A stretch of DNA of 64,000 nucleotides. It comes from Streptomyces aureus. Lineage in GTDB: Bacteria > Actinomycetota > Actinomycetes > Streptomycetales > Streptomycetaceae. The stretch is taken from the NCBI RefSeq assembly GCF_000725495.1, contig NZ_JNZD01000003.1, positions 329,557 to 393,556 of the forward strand, written 5' to 3'. Numbering within the stretch: position 1 is the first letter of the stretch; each line of letters starts with the position of its first letter. Shown one piece after another: positions 41,215 to 52,196 of the stretch. Made by a program: the position numbers and the translations under genes. Below the pieces are notes generated by a model. That model was not told the origin of the DNA and made no database searches. It saw nothing but the letters and a program-made list of their open reading frames with translations.

Positions 41215-42300
41215 TCAGGCCAGGACCGCCGCCCGGACGCACAGGACGTCCGGCAGATGGGACGCGAGCTGTTCCCAGCTGTCGCCGTCGTCCGCCGACG
41301 CGTACACCTCGCCGTTGCGATTGCCGAAGTAGACGCCCGCCGGGTCCGCGTCGTCCGTGCACATCGCGTCGCGCAGCACCGTGCCGTAGTGGTCCTCCGA
41401 GGGCAGCCCCGCCGTCAGCGGTTCCCAGGTGGTGCCCGCGTCCTCCGTACGGAAGACACGGCAGCGCCGGTCGGCCGGGACCCGGTCCGCGTCGGCGTTG
41501 ATCGGGAAGACGTACGCGGTGTCGCCCCGGTGGGGATGTGCCGCCACGGTGAAACCGAACGTGGACGGCAGGTCGGCGCCGATGTCGGTCCACTGTCCGG
41601 CCCCGTCGTCGCTGCGGTACACCCCCCAGTGGTTCTGGAGGTAGAGCCGGTCGGGGTTCGCCGCGTCACGCGCGACCTTGTGCACGCACTGCCCGAACTC
41701 CGGGTTCGGATCCGGAAGGAACACCGCCGAGACACCGGAGTTGGCGGGTTCCCAGCTCGCGCCGCCGTCGGCGGTGCGGAAGACCCCGGCCGTGGAGACG
41801 GCGACGGTCACCGCCCGCGGGTCGCGCTCGTCGGTGAGGATGGTGTGCAGCCCCTCGCCGCCGCCTCCGGGGACCCACTTCGAGCGGGTGGGGTGTTCCC
41901 ACAGCGGGCGCACGAGCTCGAAGGACTCGCCCCGGTCCTCCGAGCGGTACAGCGCCGCCGGTTCCGTCCCCGCGTACACCACGTCCGCTTCGGCGGCCGC
42001 CGGGTGCAGCTGCCACACCCGCTCCAGTGAAGCGCCCGTCTCCTTGGGGAACTTGACCGCGGGCTGCGCGGGTTCCGTCCACGTGTGGCCGAGGTCGTCG
42101 GAGTGGAACACGGACGGGCCCCAGTGCGCGCTGTCCCCGCCGGCCAGCAGTCGCGGCCGCTCACCCCGGGAGTCGATGGCGACCGAGTACACGGCCTGCG
42201 CGTTGAAGTACGGACTCTCGTCGAACTCCCAGGCGCCGCCGCGCCGTCGCCCGATGAAGAGACCCTTGCGGGTGCCTACCGTGAGCAGTACGTCGGCCAT
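41215..42300 (-). CDS. BNR-repeat/sialidase-like propeller protein
   Basis: A 361-residue beta-propeller with sialidase-type Asp-box repeats: SDDLGHTWTEP, SEDRGESFELV, TADGGASWEP, TEDAGTTWEP and SADDGDSWEQL. It lacks a signal peptide and the catalytic residues of true sialidases are not evident. It is better described as an exo-alpha-sialidase-like or photosystem-stability (Ycf48-like) propeller of unknown role. GGAGGTGG precedes ATG 42300. The frame remains open upstream but without a good start. Confidence 0.88.
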   Translation of the reverse strand: MADVLLTVGTRKGLFIGRRRGGAWEFDESPYFNAQAVYSVAIDSRGERPRLLAGGDSAHWGPSVFHSDDLGHTWTEPAQPAVKFPKETGASLERVWQLHPAAAEADVVYAGTEPAALYRSEDRGESFELVRPLWEHPTRSKWVPGGGGEGLHTILTDERDPRAVTVAVSTAGVFRTADGGASWEPANSGVSAVFLPDPNPEFGQCVHKVARDAANPDRLYLQNHWGVYRSDDGAGQWTDIGADLPSTFGFTVAAHPHRGDTAYVFPINADADRVPADRRCRVFRTEDAGTTWEPLTAGLPSEDHYGTVLRDAMCTDDADPAGVYFGNRNGEVYASADDGDSWEQLASHLPDVLCVRAAVLA

Positions 42301-42593
42301 GACCGGCCACCTCCGCGACGTCGTTGTCTGCGCTACGGGCCAGTCTGCACCCCGGCACCGACAGTCACCCTTCGGCCGGCGTTTCCGCAGGTCGGGCGGG
42401 TCGTGTCGACGGCGGAGGGGATGCGGACCCGGCTGCCGAGGGCGCTCGCCGCCGGCGCCGAGGGCCCTTCGGTTCCCGCCGCCGCACGAGCCGGCGGGGA
42501 GGGGGCGGGGAGGGGGCGTGAGCAGCGCACGGGGTGCGCACGTAAAGGAGGGAGACGTGGTGTGTCCGTGCGGTCGTGAGGAGGATGCCCTTG

Positions 42594-43172
42594 ATGGCGG
42601 CATTCCGTGGTCCCGAGGTCTTGCTGTGGCGGTGGCGGCGCAACCCGCTGCGGCGGCGGAGCGATGTCCTGGAGGCCTGGATCATGCTCGCGGCCTGGGT
42701 GTTCACGGTGCTCGGCGGCGCGGTCACGGGTCTGGCGACCGCGGGGGCCGTGGAGGACACGCTCGCGCGCGAGCGCGCCGAGTCGCGCACCGTCTCCGCC
42801 CAGCTCATGGAGGACGCTCCACAGGCGGGCGCGGGCGAGCCCGCAGGGCGCGCGGTGTGGACGAAGGTCCGCTGGACGGCACCGGACGGCACGTCCCGTT
42901 CCGGCCAGGTGCGGGTCCTGGCGGGCACCACCGCGGACACGCCGGTCCTGGTGTGGACCGACGCCGAGGGGAGTCTGGTCACCCGGCCCGTCACCGTCGC
43001 CGTGGCGAGGCTGCGCGCCGCCCTGATCGGCCTCTTCGCGGGCAGCGGCGTGGCCGCCGTCCCCTTCGCCGTCGGCCGACTTCTCCGCGGCCGCCTGGAA
43101 CGGCGGCGCATGCACCGATGGGACGAGGAATGGGAGCGGATCGGCCCCCTGTGGGGGCGGACGGCGACCTGA
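42594..43172 (+). CDS. Rv1733c-type two-helix membrane protein
   Basis: A 192-residue membrane protein with two transmembrane helices (about residues 30-55 and 140-165) and an extracytoplasmic loop. The start EVLLWRWRRNPLRRRSD and the loop WTAPDGTSRSGQVRV are typical of the Rv1733c-like family widespread in actinomycetes; function unknown. The start is uncertain: GTG 42576, ATG 42585, TTG 42591 or ATG 42594. A GAGGAGG at 42577-42583 best fits the last two. Confidence 0.82.
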   Translation: MAAFRGPEVLLWRWRRNPLRRRSDVLEAWIMLAAWVFTVLGGAVTGLATAGAVEDTLARERAESRTVSAQLMEDAPQAGAGEPAGRAVWTKVRWTAPDGTSRSGQVRVLAGTTADTPVLVWTDAEGSLVTRPVTVAVARLRAALIGLFAGSGVAAVPFAVGRLLRGRLERRRMHRWDEEWERIGPLWGRTAT

Positions 43173-43194
43173 CCGAACCCCGGCCCGGCTGCCG

Positions 43195-43640
43195 ACGGCA
43201 CCGGTCACCGACCGCACCTCGGTGGGACTGGCAACCGACCGAACCCTGACGCCACGGACCACCGGCAGGGCCCCGATGGCATCGACCGCTGACCGGACCC
43301 CGACGGCACCGGCTACCGACCGCACCTTGGCGGTACTGGCAACCGACCGAACCCTGACGGCACGGACCACCGGCAGGGCCCCGATGGCATCGACCGCTGA
43401 CGGGTCCCGATGGCACCGGCCACCGACCGACCCCTGACGGCCGCGACCGCTCACCGAACCCTGACGGAACCGGTCGCCGACGGACCTCGATGGCACCGGC
43501 CGCTCACCGAACCCTGACGGAACCGGCCGCCGACGGACCCCGATGGCACCGGCCGCCGACCGAACCCTGACGGCACCCGCCGCCCCCCGGATCCCGACGG
43601 CACCGACCGCTCACCGGATCCCGAGAGGACCCAGCCGCTC
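43195..43640. repeat. Complex minisatellite: 108-bp and 53-bp tandem units
   Basis: The core CCGAACCCTGACG recurs at 43237, 43345 (108 bases apart), ~43452, ~43505 and 43558 (53 bases apart). Each larger unit is built of ~27-bp subunits resembling ACCGGCCGCCGACCGAACCC. The first two long units are nearly identical, including a block CACCGGCAGGGCCCCGATGG. It fills the whole spacer between two convergent genes. Open frames through it are repeats only; no gene is supported. Confidence 0.85.
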
Positions 43641-43657
43641 ACCGGACCCGGGCTTCG

Positions 43658-45817
<2,160 letters not shown>

Positions 45818-46070
45818 GTGTCCTCCCCCTGCGAGCGGCCATTGATCGTGAGTGTGCACCACGGCACTGACAGTGACGCCCGTGAACCCTCCCGTCGATG
45901 GCGCGGGTCCGGCCAATTACCGAGCGAACGGCCGTTTTCCGACGTTCGACGGGGTGCGGGGCCGCCGAATCGGCGGCGGGTCGGGGAGGCGGGCGGCGAA
46001 ACGGACCGGCCGGGCACCCTGCTGGGTACCCGGCCGTGCGTCCGTGGGGCCGAGGCCCGTGCGGGATTCT

Positions 46071-47939
46071 CTACTCGCCCGGCGCGGACGACGCGGAGCG
46101 GCCGGACTGGGCGGAGGACGCCGCCAGGGGCGGTTCGGGGGCCCGCCGGTCCGGGTTCCCGGGGCGCCGGGAGGCGAACCGCGGCAGGGCCGGCGGCGCG
46201 AGGAAGCCCTCCGCGCGGGCCGCGGCGATACCGATGCGGGGGAGGTCGGCGCTCTTCTCGAAGAGGAGGTAGCGGGGCTCCCAGACCGGCCGGTACTTGG
46301 CGTTGGCGCGGTAGAGCGATTCGAGCTGCCACCAGCGCGAGAGGAACGTGAGCACCGAGCACCACAGGCGCAGCACGGGTCCCGCGCCCAGCCGGGTGCC
46401 GCGCTCGAAGACCGACCGGAACATCGCGAAGTTCAGCGAGACCCGCTCGACGCCGAACTCCTCGGCGTTCAGCAGCAGCTCGATCACCATGAACTCCATG
46501 AGCCCGTTGTCGGAGTTCCGGTCGCGCCGCATCAGGTCCAGGGAGAGCCCGCGCTCGCCCCAGGGTACGAAGCTCAGGACGGCCCGGGGTTCCCCTTCGC
46601 CGTCACGGCACTCCAGCATCACGCACCGTCCGTCGGCGGGGTCTCCCAGCCGGCCGAGCGCCATCGAGAAGCCGCGTTCGGTCTCCCCGTCGCGCCACTG
46701 GTCCGCCTTGTCGGTCAGGGCGGCCATCTCGGCCTCGGGGATGTCCTCGTGCCGTTGTACGCGGACCGTGTAACCGGCGCGCCGGACGCGCTTGTGGGCC
46801 TGCCGGACGCCCCGCATGGCGCGCCCCTCAAGGGTGAAGTCGGACCGGTCCACTATGGCCTCGTCACCGAGTTCCAGGGCGTCCATGCCGTGCCGGGCGT
46901 AGACGGTGCCGGCCTCCTCGCTGGCGCCCATCACCGCGGGTGTCCACGCGTGCCGCCGTGCCTCCCGTAGCCAGGCGTCGATCGCGCCGGGCCAGGCCTC
47001 GGGATCGCCGATGGGGTCGCCGGACGCGAGGGTCACACCCCCGCGGACGCCGTACGCGATCGCCGCCTTGCCGCTCGGGGACCAGATGACCGACTTGTCG
47101 CGGCGCAGCGCGAAGTAGCCGAGCGAGTCGCGCTCCCCGTGCCGGGTCAGTAGGGCGCGCAGCCGGGTCTCGTCCTCCTCGCCGAGGAGATCGAGACCAC
47201 GCGGGGAACGGAAGCACGCGTACAGCACCAGCAGGAAGGTGGCGGCCATCAGGACGTTGACAAGGATGTCGACCCACCGGGGGGCGACGACCGTGTCGAA
47301 CCGGTCGGCGAGCGGGCCGACACTGATCCCGCGCAGCAGGGTGTAGGCGATCCGGTCGCCGAGCGGCGTCCCCGACACGCGGTTGGTGGCGCTGACGAGC
47401 AGGGTGCCGAGGGTGGCGCTGACGAGCAGTCCGCCCGCGCCGACGGCGAGTGCCAGGCGGGGATTCGAGCGGTCCCCGACGGCCTGGAACTCCTTGCGCC
47501 CGAGCAGGAGCGCGACGACGAACAGCGCCGTGAGCAGGGCCGAGATCCAGTTGAAGACGTGCCGCTGGTAGCGGTCCTGGGTCAGTGCCACCGTGTAGAG
47601 CGCGAGCAGCGGTCCGGCGAGCAGCAGGTTGAAGATCCAGGCGGCCCGTTTGCGCCGCCGCATCACGAGCGCGAGGAACAGCGCCAGCGCCGCCGAGACC
47701 AGTCCGGCGGTGGCCAGATAGGGGGTGAAGAACTCGCCGCCGTTGTGCTCGTGCACCTCTTCGCGGAACGGCAGCGAGATCACGGCGACGATGTTGAGGA
47801 CGGCGAGCAGCCGCAGGTACCAGACCGTGAACGCGGCGGCCCGCGGCCGGATTCCGTCACCGGCTCCTCCGGACCGGGTCCCGCGGCGCGAGCTCGCGTT
47901 CCGTTGTTCCGGGATGAGCGCTGACTGTTGTACGGACAC
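46071..47939 (-). CDS. MprF/DUF2156-type membrane protein (aminoacyl-phosphatidylglycerol synthase-like)
   Basis: A 622-residue protein. Five to six transmembrane helices lie in the first ~230 residues (YLRLLAVLNIVAVISL, LVSAALALFLALV and others). The cytoplasmic DUF2156/GNAT-like domain carries SLGYFALRRDKSVIWSP, PIGDPEAWPGAIDAWL and LRLWCSVLTFLSRWWQ. Relatives transfer lysine or another amino acid from tRNA to phosphatidylglycerol, altering surface charge and cationic-peptide resistance. This form lacks the long flippase part of full MprF. An AAGGTGA element precedes GTG 47939. A CTACA/TGTAG inverted repeat lies about 60 bases upstream. Confidence 0.87.
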   Translation of the reverse strand: MSVQQSALIPEQRNASSRRGTRSGGAGDGIRPRAAAFTVWYLRLLAVLNIVAVISLPFREEVHEHNGGEFFTPYLATAGLVSAALALFLALVMRRRKRAAWIFNLLLAGPLLALYTVALTQDRYQRHVFNWISALLTALFVVALLLGRKEFQAVGDRSNPRLALAVGAGGLLVSATLGTLLVSATNRVSGTPLGDRIAYTLLRGISVGPLADRFDTVVAPRWVDILVNVLMAATFLLVLYACFRSPRGLDLLGEEDETRLRALLTRHGERDSLGYFALRRDKSVIWSPSGKAAIAYGVRGGVTLASGDPIGDPEAWPGAIDAWLREARRHAWTPAVMGASEEAGTVYARHGMDALELGDEAIVDRSDFTLEGRAMRGVRQAHKRVRRAGYTVRVQRHEDIPEAEMAALTDKADQWRDGETERGFSMALGRLGDPADGRCVMLECRDGEGEPRAVLSFVPWGERGLSLDLMRRDRNSDNGLMEFMVIELLLNAEEFGVERVSLNFAMFRSVFERGTRLGAGPVLRLWCSVLTFLSRWWQLESLYRANAKYRPVWEPRYLLFEKSADLPRIGIAAARAEGFLAPPALPRFASRRPGNPDRRAPEPPLAASSAQSGRSASSAPGE

Positions 47940-47997
47940 CGTGGAGCATCACCTTGGGGAGAGGCCGGGAGAACCGGTGGGGACAGAGGCCGGAACA

Positions 47998-48010
47998 CTA
48001 CATCTTGTAG
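47998..48010. promoter_or_regulatory. Inverted repeat CTACA-n3-TGTAG
   Basis: A 5-bp perfect dyad with a 3-base centre, 59 bases before the MprF-like start. The TACA/TGTA pattern is like BlaI/MecI/CopY-family operators. No such regulator gene is in the window. Confidence 0.4.
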
Positions 48011-48161
48011 GGAAGAGTGAGGTTATGGCCAGACAGGGACGCCGTGAAGAGGTAAGGAGGAGTTGAGAATACGGACGACGCGTCCAGGTCGTCCCAGCCC
48101 GGTGTACGGGGCCGCGTCGCGCGGTCTCAGTAGCCGGCGCGCGGGGCCGAGTCGTACGGGC

Positions 48162-48485
48162 TCAATGGCGCGGTGACGTGCCCCGGTCGCGGCCGGGACT
48201 CCCGAGGTGTCCGCCCGGGCACGGGTTCCCGCCGTCGCCGAGCGGGCGCTCGCGCGTGGTGGCCCACCACAGGAGGTCGCCGAGCGCCGCGCCCGCGAAG
48301 ACCAGGGCCGTGATCACCCCGGCCATGGTCAGTCCGTCGCCGAGGTGCGGGCGTCCGTGCAGGGCGTGCAGGTCGAACCCGCACAGGTGGTACACGCCGA
48401 GTGCGGCGATGCCGAGGCTCGGTACGAGCAGCGCCAGCACGGACCCCGGTCCGCGTGCCGCGCGCCCGGCGTCACGTTCCTTCAC
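48162..48485 (-). CDS. Small membrane protein, unknown
   Basis: A 107-residue protein with two hydrophobic helices (SVLALLVPSLGIAALGVYHL, and LTMAGVITALVFAGAALGDL) separated by a His-containing loop (FDLHALHGRPHLGDG). Start GTG 48485 has AGGGAGAG upstream; GTG 48512 is an alternative. The hydrophilic tail is Gly/Pro/Arg-rich. I do not recognise a family. The histidines and the nearby Met-rich protein hint at metal handling, weakly. Confidence 0.6.
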   Translation of the reverse strand: MKERDAGRAARGPGSVLALLVPSLGIAALGVYHLCGFDLHALHGRPHLGDGLTMAGVITALVFAGAALGDLLWWATTRERPLGDGGNPCPGGHLGSPGRDRGTSPRH

Positions 48486-48520
48486 GGGCTCTCCCTGATG
48501 TACGACGCTCACCGCGGGGA

Positions 48521-48537
48521 CCCTACAGTACGTAGGG
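48521..48537. promoter_or_regulatory. Inverted repeat CCCTAC-n5-GTAGGG
   Basis: A 6-bp perfect dyad in the spacer between the small membrane protein gene and the rightward Met-rich gene. It shares the CTAC/GTAG core with the site at 47998-48010 and may bind the same or a related regulator. Confidence 0.4.
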
Positions 48538-48718
48538 TGGCCCTGTCCGGCGGTGCGCCCGCCGCGTTCCGGCGGATACCCCGGGCGACGGCCTCCATGC
48601 CGAGGTGGTGTCCGGGGGCTCCGTGATCCGGATCACGGGTGTCCCGCCCGCCGTCCGGGCGGTGGTTTCCGTACCCCTCCCCGACGTCCGGAAGCCGGAT
48701 GCGAGGATGAGGGCCGTC

Positions 48719-49411
48719 ATGACTGCCGGGTGGTGCACGCGCGTGCTGCGGGCCGTGATGTTCGCGGCCGTCTGTGTGGTGCTCGCGGCGCTCGGACACG
48801 TGATGATGTCCGGCTCACCGGTGGCCTGGTGGGCGCTGGCGGGTGCCGGAGCGGGCACGGCCGGAGCGGGCTGGTGCCTGGCCGGACGTGAGCGCGGGCT
48901 CGCGCTCGTCGTGTCCGTCGTGGTCCTCGCGCAGGCCGCCCTCCACATCGTGTTCTCGATCGCGCGGTCCCTCACGCCCACGGCTACGGGCTCGATGGGC
49001 ATGGGCTCCATGGACATGAGTTCCATGGACATGGGGTCGACGGGTAGGGGGATGTCGGGGATGGGCTCCATGGACATGGGTTCCATGGGGACCGGCCCCT
49101 TGGCACATCTGTTCCCGGGGGGAGCCGGGACGGGCTCGCTGTCATCGCTCGGCATGCTCGCCGCCCACGCGCTCGCGGCCCTGCTGTGCGGCCTGTGGCT
49201 CGCACACGGCGAGCGCGCCGTCTTCCGCGTCCTGCGGGCGATGGCCGGACGGCTCGCCGCACCCCTGCGGCTGCTGCTCGCCCTGCCCGAACCGCCGTAC
49301 CGGCCCGTGCTCCGGCCGCGTCGGCGCACCTCGGACCGTGCCCCGCGCCTCCTCCTTCTCGTCCACGCGATCACTTCGCGGGGGCCGCCCGTGGGGTCCG
49401 CTGTCGCCTGA
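48719..49411 (+). CDS. Membrane protein with methionine-rich loop
   Basis: A 230-residue integral membrane protein with about four hydrophobic segments: two or three in the first 85 residues and one near 150-170. Between them, about residues 91-126, is a Met-rich loop made of GSMDM/GSMGM units with 11 Met in ~36 residues, a composition typical of Cu(I)-binding segments. The C-terminal ~50 residues are basic. The start is ATG 48719 (AGGATGAGGG upstream); ATG 48707 is possible. An ECF sigma factor follows 130 bases later on the same strand, an arrangement I associate with metal-related loci in actinomycetes. Copper binding is inference. Confidence 0.68.
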   Translation: MTAGWCTRVLRAVMFAAVCVVLAALGHVMMSGSPVAWWALAGAGAGTAGAGWCLAGRERGLALVVSVVVLAQAALHIVFSIARSLTPTATGSMGMGSMDMSSMDMGSTGRGMSGMGSMDMGSMGTGPLAHLFPGGAGTGSLSSLGMLAAHALAALLCGLWLAHGERAVFRVLRAMAGRLAAPLRLLLALPEPPYRPVLRPRRRTSDRAPRLLLLVHAITSRGPPVGSAVA

Positions 49412-49541
49412 GACAGCCGGTTCCCCGAGGCGCCTCCCGAGGGCCTCGGGCATCGGTCGTACCTCCGTACGGCCGCACCCCGCCACCGGACTCCCGCGCC
49501 TCGCGCGGTCCGGACCACGGTCGACCCGAGAAGGACACCTG

Positions 49542-50246
49542 GTGATCACTCCTGCCCTGCCCGTCCCCCGCCACGGACACGAGAGGCGGTACGAGGACGG
49601 CGACGGCCGGGCGCTGCCGGCCGACGCGTCGGCGACCGCCTGGGCACTGGCCGCCCGCGCCGGCGACCCGGCCGCCGTCGAGTGCTTCGTCCGCGCGCTG
49701 CACCGTGACGTCGTGCGCTATGTCGCCCACCACTCCGCCGACCCCCAGGCCGCCGAGGACCTCGCCCAGGACACGTTCCTGCGGGCGCTGGGCAGCCTGC
49801 ACCGGTTCGAGGGCCGGTCCTCGGCACGGACCTGGCTGCTGTCCATCGCCCGCCGCGCGGTGATCGACAGCCTGCGTCACGCCGCCGCCCGGCCGCGGTC
49901 GGCCGGAGCCGAGAACTGGCAGTCCGCGGTGGAGCGTGCGCAGCCGCTCGGCCTGCCCGGCTTCGAGGACGGTGTCGCTCTGCACGAACTGCTGGCCGCG
50001 CTCCCCGTCGAACGGCGCGAGGCGTTCGTCCTCACCCAGATGATGGGCCTGCCCTACGCGGAGGCGGCCCGCGTCAGCGGCTGCCCCGTCGGAACGGTCC
50101 GTTCCCGCGTGGCGCGCGCCCGCGCGACCCTCATGGCGCTGCTCGCCGAGGCGGAGAGCGGGGGAGTGGCGGAGACGGCGGACGCGGCCGGGGCGGCCGA
50201 AGCCGTCGAGTTGACGGCCGGGCGGGTGGCACCGAGCGCCGCCTGA
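49542..50246 (+). CDS. ECF-type RNA polymerase sigma factor
   Basis: A 234-residue group IV sigma factor. Region 2 spans FVRALHRDVVRYVAHHSADP and EDLAQDTFLRALGSLHRFEG. Region 4 carries LPVERREAFVLTQMMGLPY and the recognition helix VGTVRSRVARARATL. The Ala/Glu-rich C-terminal ~25 residues are extra. Start GTG 49542 has AGAAGGA upstream. No anti-sigma gene (zinc-finger or membrane) lies directly downstream; the preceding Met-rich membrane protein could play a sensing role, which is speculative. Confidence 0.92.
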   Translation: MITPALPVPRHGHERRYEDGDGRALPADASATAWALAARAGDPAAVECFVRALHRDVVRYVAHHSADPQAAEDLAQDTFLRALGSLHRFEGRSSARTWLLSIARRAVIDSLRHAAARPRSAGAENWQSAVERAQPLGLPGFEDGVALHELLAALPVERREAFVLTQMMGLPYAEAARVSGCPVGTVRSRVARARATLMALLAEAESGGVAETADAAGAAEAVELTAGRVAPSAA

Positions 50247-50256
50247 CCGTACGGGG

Positions 50257-50292
50257 CCGGGCCCGGCCGGGATCCACTTCGGCCGGGCCCGG
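50257..50292. terminator. 13-bp perfect-stem bidirectional terminator
   Basis: CCGGGCCCGGCCG (50257-50269) pairs with CGGCCGGGCCCGG (50280-50292) around a 10-base loop, between the convergent sigma-factor and old-yellow-enzyme genes. Confidence 0.8.
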
Positions 50293-50377
50293 TCCTGCTG
50301 TGCCGGGCCCGGTCCTGCCATGCCGAGGTGGGGCCTGCCGAGGCCGGCCCCACCGCACCCCTACTGCCCTCCGGTGC

Positions 50378-51457
50378 TCAGACGGACCGGTGGTACTGCT
50401 CCGGGACGTGCACCTCGGCGCCGAGTTCGCGTGCCGCGAGACGGGCGAAGGAGGGGTTGCGCAGCAACTCCCTTCCCAGCAGCACCGCGTCGGCCTCTCC
50501 GTTGGCGACGATCTTCTCGGCCTGCTCCGCGTCGGTGATGAGACCGACGGCGGCGACGGCCAGGGAGGTCTCCCTCTTCACCCGTGCAGCGAACGGGACT
50601 TGATAGCCGGGGCCGACGGGGATGCGGACGCCGGAGGCGTTCCCGCCCGTGGAGACGTCGAGCAGGTCCACACCGTGCTCGTGCAGTTCGGCGGCGAAGC
50701 GAACGGTGTCGTCCGCGCTCCAGCCCGCGTCCTCCAGCCAGTCGGTGGCGGAGACGCGGAAGAAGAGCGGCTTCTCCTCGGGCCAGACCTCCCGTACGGC
50801 GTCGACGACTTCGAGGGCGAAGCGGGTGCGGTTCTCGTACGAGCCGCCGTAGGCGTCGGTGCGGTGGTTGGAGTGGGGGGAGAGGAACTCGTTGATCAGG
50901 TAGCCGTGGGCGCCGTGGATCTCGACGATCTCGAAGCCGGCGGCCAGCGCGCGCCGGGCGGCTTCCCTGAACTGGCCCACGATCTCCCGGATTCCGTCCA
51001 CCGTCAGCTCGTCGGGGACCGGGTGGCCCTCGTCGAACGCGACCGCGCTCGGGGCGAGCGGGCGCCAGCCGTGCGCGTCCGGGCCGACCGGGGCACCGCC
51101 CTTCCAGGGCCGGTCGGTCGAGGCCTTGCGCCCGCCGTGGCCGAGCTGCACCGCCGGCACCGTCCCCTGTGCGGCCAGGAAGCCGGTGATGCGGCGGAAG
51201 GCCTCGACCTGGGTGTCGTTCCAGATGCCCAGGTCGTACGGCGAGATCCGTCCCTCGGGCGAGACGGCGGTCGCCTCGACGACGACCAGGCCCGTTCCTC
51301 CGGTGGCGCGGGCGGCGTAGTGGGCGAAGTGCCAGTCGTGCGGGGCGCCGGCCGAGGGGCCCTCGGGGGCGGCCGAGTACTGGCACATCGGAGGCATCCA
51401 CACCCGGTTGGGGATGGTGACGTCGCGCAGGACGAAGGGCTCGAAGAGGGCGCTCAC
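50378..51457 (-). CDS. NADH:flavin oxidoreductase, YqjM-type old yellow enzyme
   Basis: A 359-residue FMN-dependent ene-reductase that reduces activated C=C bonds of enals, enones or nitro compounds with NAD(P)H. MPPMCQYSA carries the YqjM-class active-site Cys. EIHGAHGYLINEFLSPHSN provides the His/His pair. AVGLITDAEQAEKIVANGEA and VLLGRELLRNP bind the FMN phosphate. GTG 51457 has GGAG 7 bases upstream; ATG 51469 is an alternative adding four residues. It has a near-consensus promoter and a divergent ArsR-type regulator, so it is probably induced by electrophiles through that repressor. Confidence 0.93.
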   Translation of the reverse strand: MSALFEPFVLRDVTIPNRVWMPPMCQYSAAPEGPSAGAPHDWHFAHYAARATGGTGLVVVEATAVSPEGRISPYDLGIWNDTQVEAFRRITGFLAAQGTVPAVQLGHGGRKASTDRPWKGGAPVGPDAHGWRPLAPSAVAFDEGHPVPDELTVDGIREIVGQFREAARRALAAGFEIVEIHGAHGYLINEFLSPHSNHRTDAYGGSYENRTRFALEVVDAVREVWPEEKPLFFRVSATDWLEDAGWSADDTVRFAAELHEHGVDLLDVSTGGNASGVRIPVGPGYQVPFAARVKRETSLAVAAVGLITDAEQAEKIVANGEADAVLLGRELLRNPSFARLAARELGAEVHVPEQYHRSV

Positions 51458-51498
51458 GGCCGACTCCATTCATGGCGGGACCGGTACAGGACTCGTAC

Positions 51499-51527
51499 GA
51501 TAAACCTCGTAGTACGGCGAGTGTCAA
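51499..51527 (-). promoter_or_regulatory. Promoter of the old yellow enzyme gene with flanking operator-like repeats
   Basis: On the minus strand TTGACA (51522-51527) and TTTATC (51499-51504) are 17 bases apart, an almost ideal vegetative promoter. The surrounding bases repeat TCGTAC/TCGTAG (51493, 51507, 51541), which could be the ArsR-type repressor site. The rightward gene may use TACAAT at 51544-51549. Confidence 0.7.
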
Positions 51528-51628
51528 ACTACGATGGGTCTCGTACAATGACCGCGTCGGGTGAAGCCGCCGGACGATGCCGGACGTGAGGGGCGAAGGC
51601 CGAGGCCCCCGGACGAAGGGGAGCCGCC

Positions 51629-51979
51629 GTGACGCCCGCCGCCACCACCACCAGTGGCCGTGATCTGCCGCATCCCGAGCGTGCGGAGATCCGGCTGGAG
51701 TCGGTGCTGCACGCCCTGTCGGACCCGATGCGGCTGCAGATCGTCCGCGAGCTCGCCGCCGAGGACCGTGAGCTCTCCTGTTCGGACTTCGTCCTGCCGG
51801 TCACCAAGTCCACGACGACGCACCACTTCCGGGTGCTCCGGGAGAGCGGGGTCGTCCGTCAGGTCTACCGCGGCACGGCGAAGCTGAACGGCCTGCGCTC
51901 GGACGACCTCGACGCGCTCTTCCCCGGACTCCTCGACCGCATCCTGGCGGCCGCGGACCGGCAGGCCGAGCGCGCCTGA
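51629..51979 (+). CDS. ArsR-family winged-helix repressor
   Basis: A 116-residue regulator with a classic winged helix: LHALSDPMRLQIVRELA, then KSTTTHHFRVLRESGVVRQV and a wing YRGTAKLNGL. One Cys (ELSCSDF) precedes the recognition helix and might sense electrophiles. GTG 51629 has AAGGGGAG upstream. It is divergent from the old yellow enzyme gene, its likely target. Confidence 0.9.
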   Translation: MTPAATTTSGRDLPHPERAEIRLESVLHALSDPMRLQIVRELAAEDRELSCSDFVLPVTKSTTTHHFRVLRESGVVRQVYRGTAKLNGLRSDDLDALFPGLLDRILAAADRQAERA

Positions 51980-52129
51980 CCGCGTCGGCCACAGGCCGCC
52001 CGTACGCCCTTGCGCCCGCGATGAGTGGGCGAGCAGGGCGAACAGGGTGAACGGACAGCGCGGACAGGCAGAGCTGACTGGCAGAGCCGACGGAAATCGG
52101 CGGCAGAAAGAGCCGGCAAAAAAAGAAAG

Positions 52130-52154
52130 GGCAAGGGGAAACCTCTCCCTTGCC
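52130..52154 (+). terminator. Hairpin between the ArsR-type gene and helR
   Basis: GGCAAGGG (52130-52137) pairs with CCCTTGCC (52147-52154). It follows an A-rich run and lies about 150 bases after the ArsR-type stop, before the helR control region. Confidence 0.55.
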
Positions 52155-52177
52155 ACTCTCAACTTATAGCGCACAGG

Positions 52178-52196
52178 GGGGCTTGCGGCAAGGCCC
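52178..52196 (+). promoter_or_regulatory. Rifamycin-associated element (RAE) upstream of helR
   Basis: GGGGCTTGCGGCAAGGCCC matches, as I recall it, the 19-bp inverted repeat known upstream of rifamycin-resistance and rifamycin-induced genes in actinomycetes. It sits ~105 bases before the helR ATG and just after a TATAGC hexamer (52165-52170). It is expected to make helR inducible by rifamycins. Confidence 0.88.

Noticed and set aside
43195..43640. Possible CRISPR array
   Set aside because: Units are contiguous degenerate tandem repeats with no unique spacers of constant length, and no cas genes are nearby.
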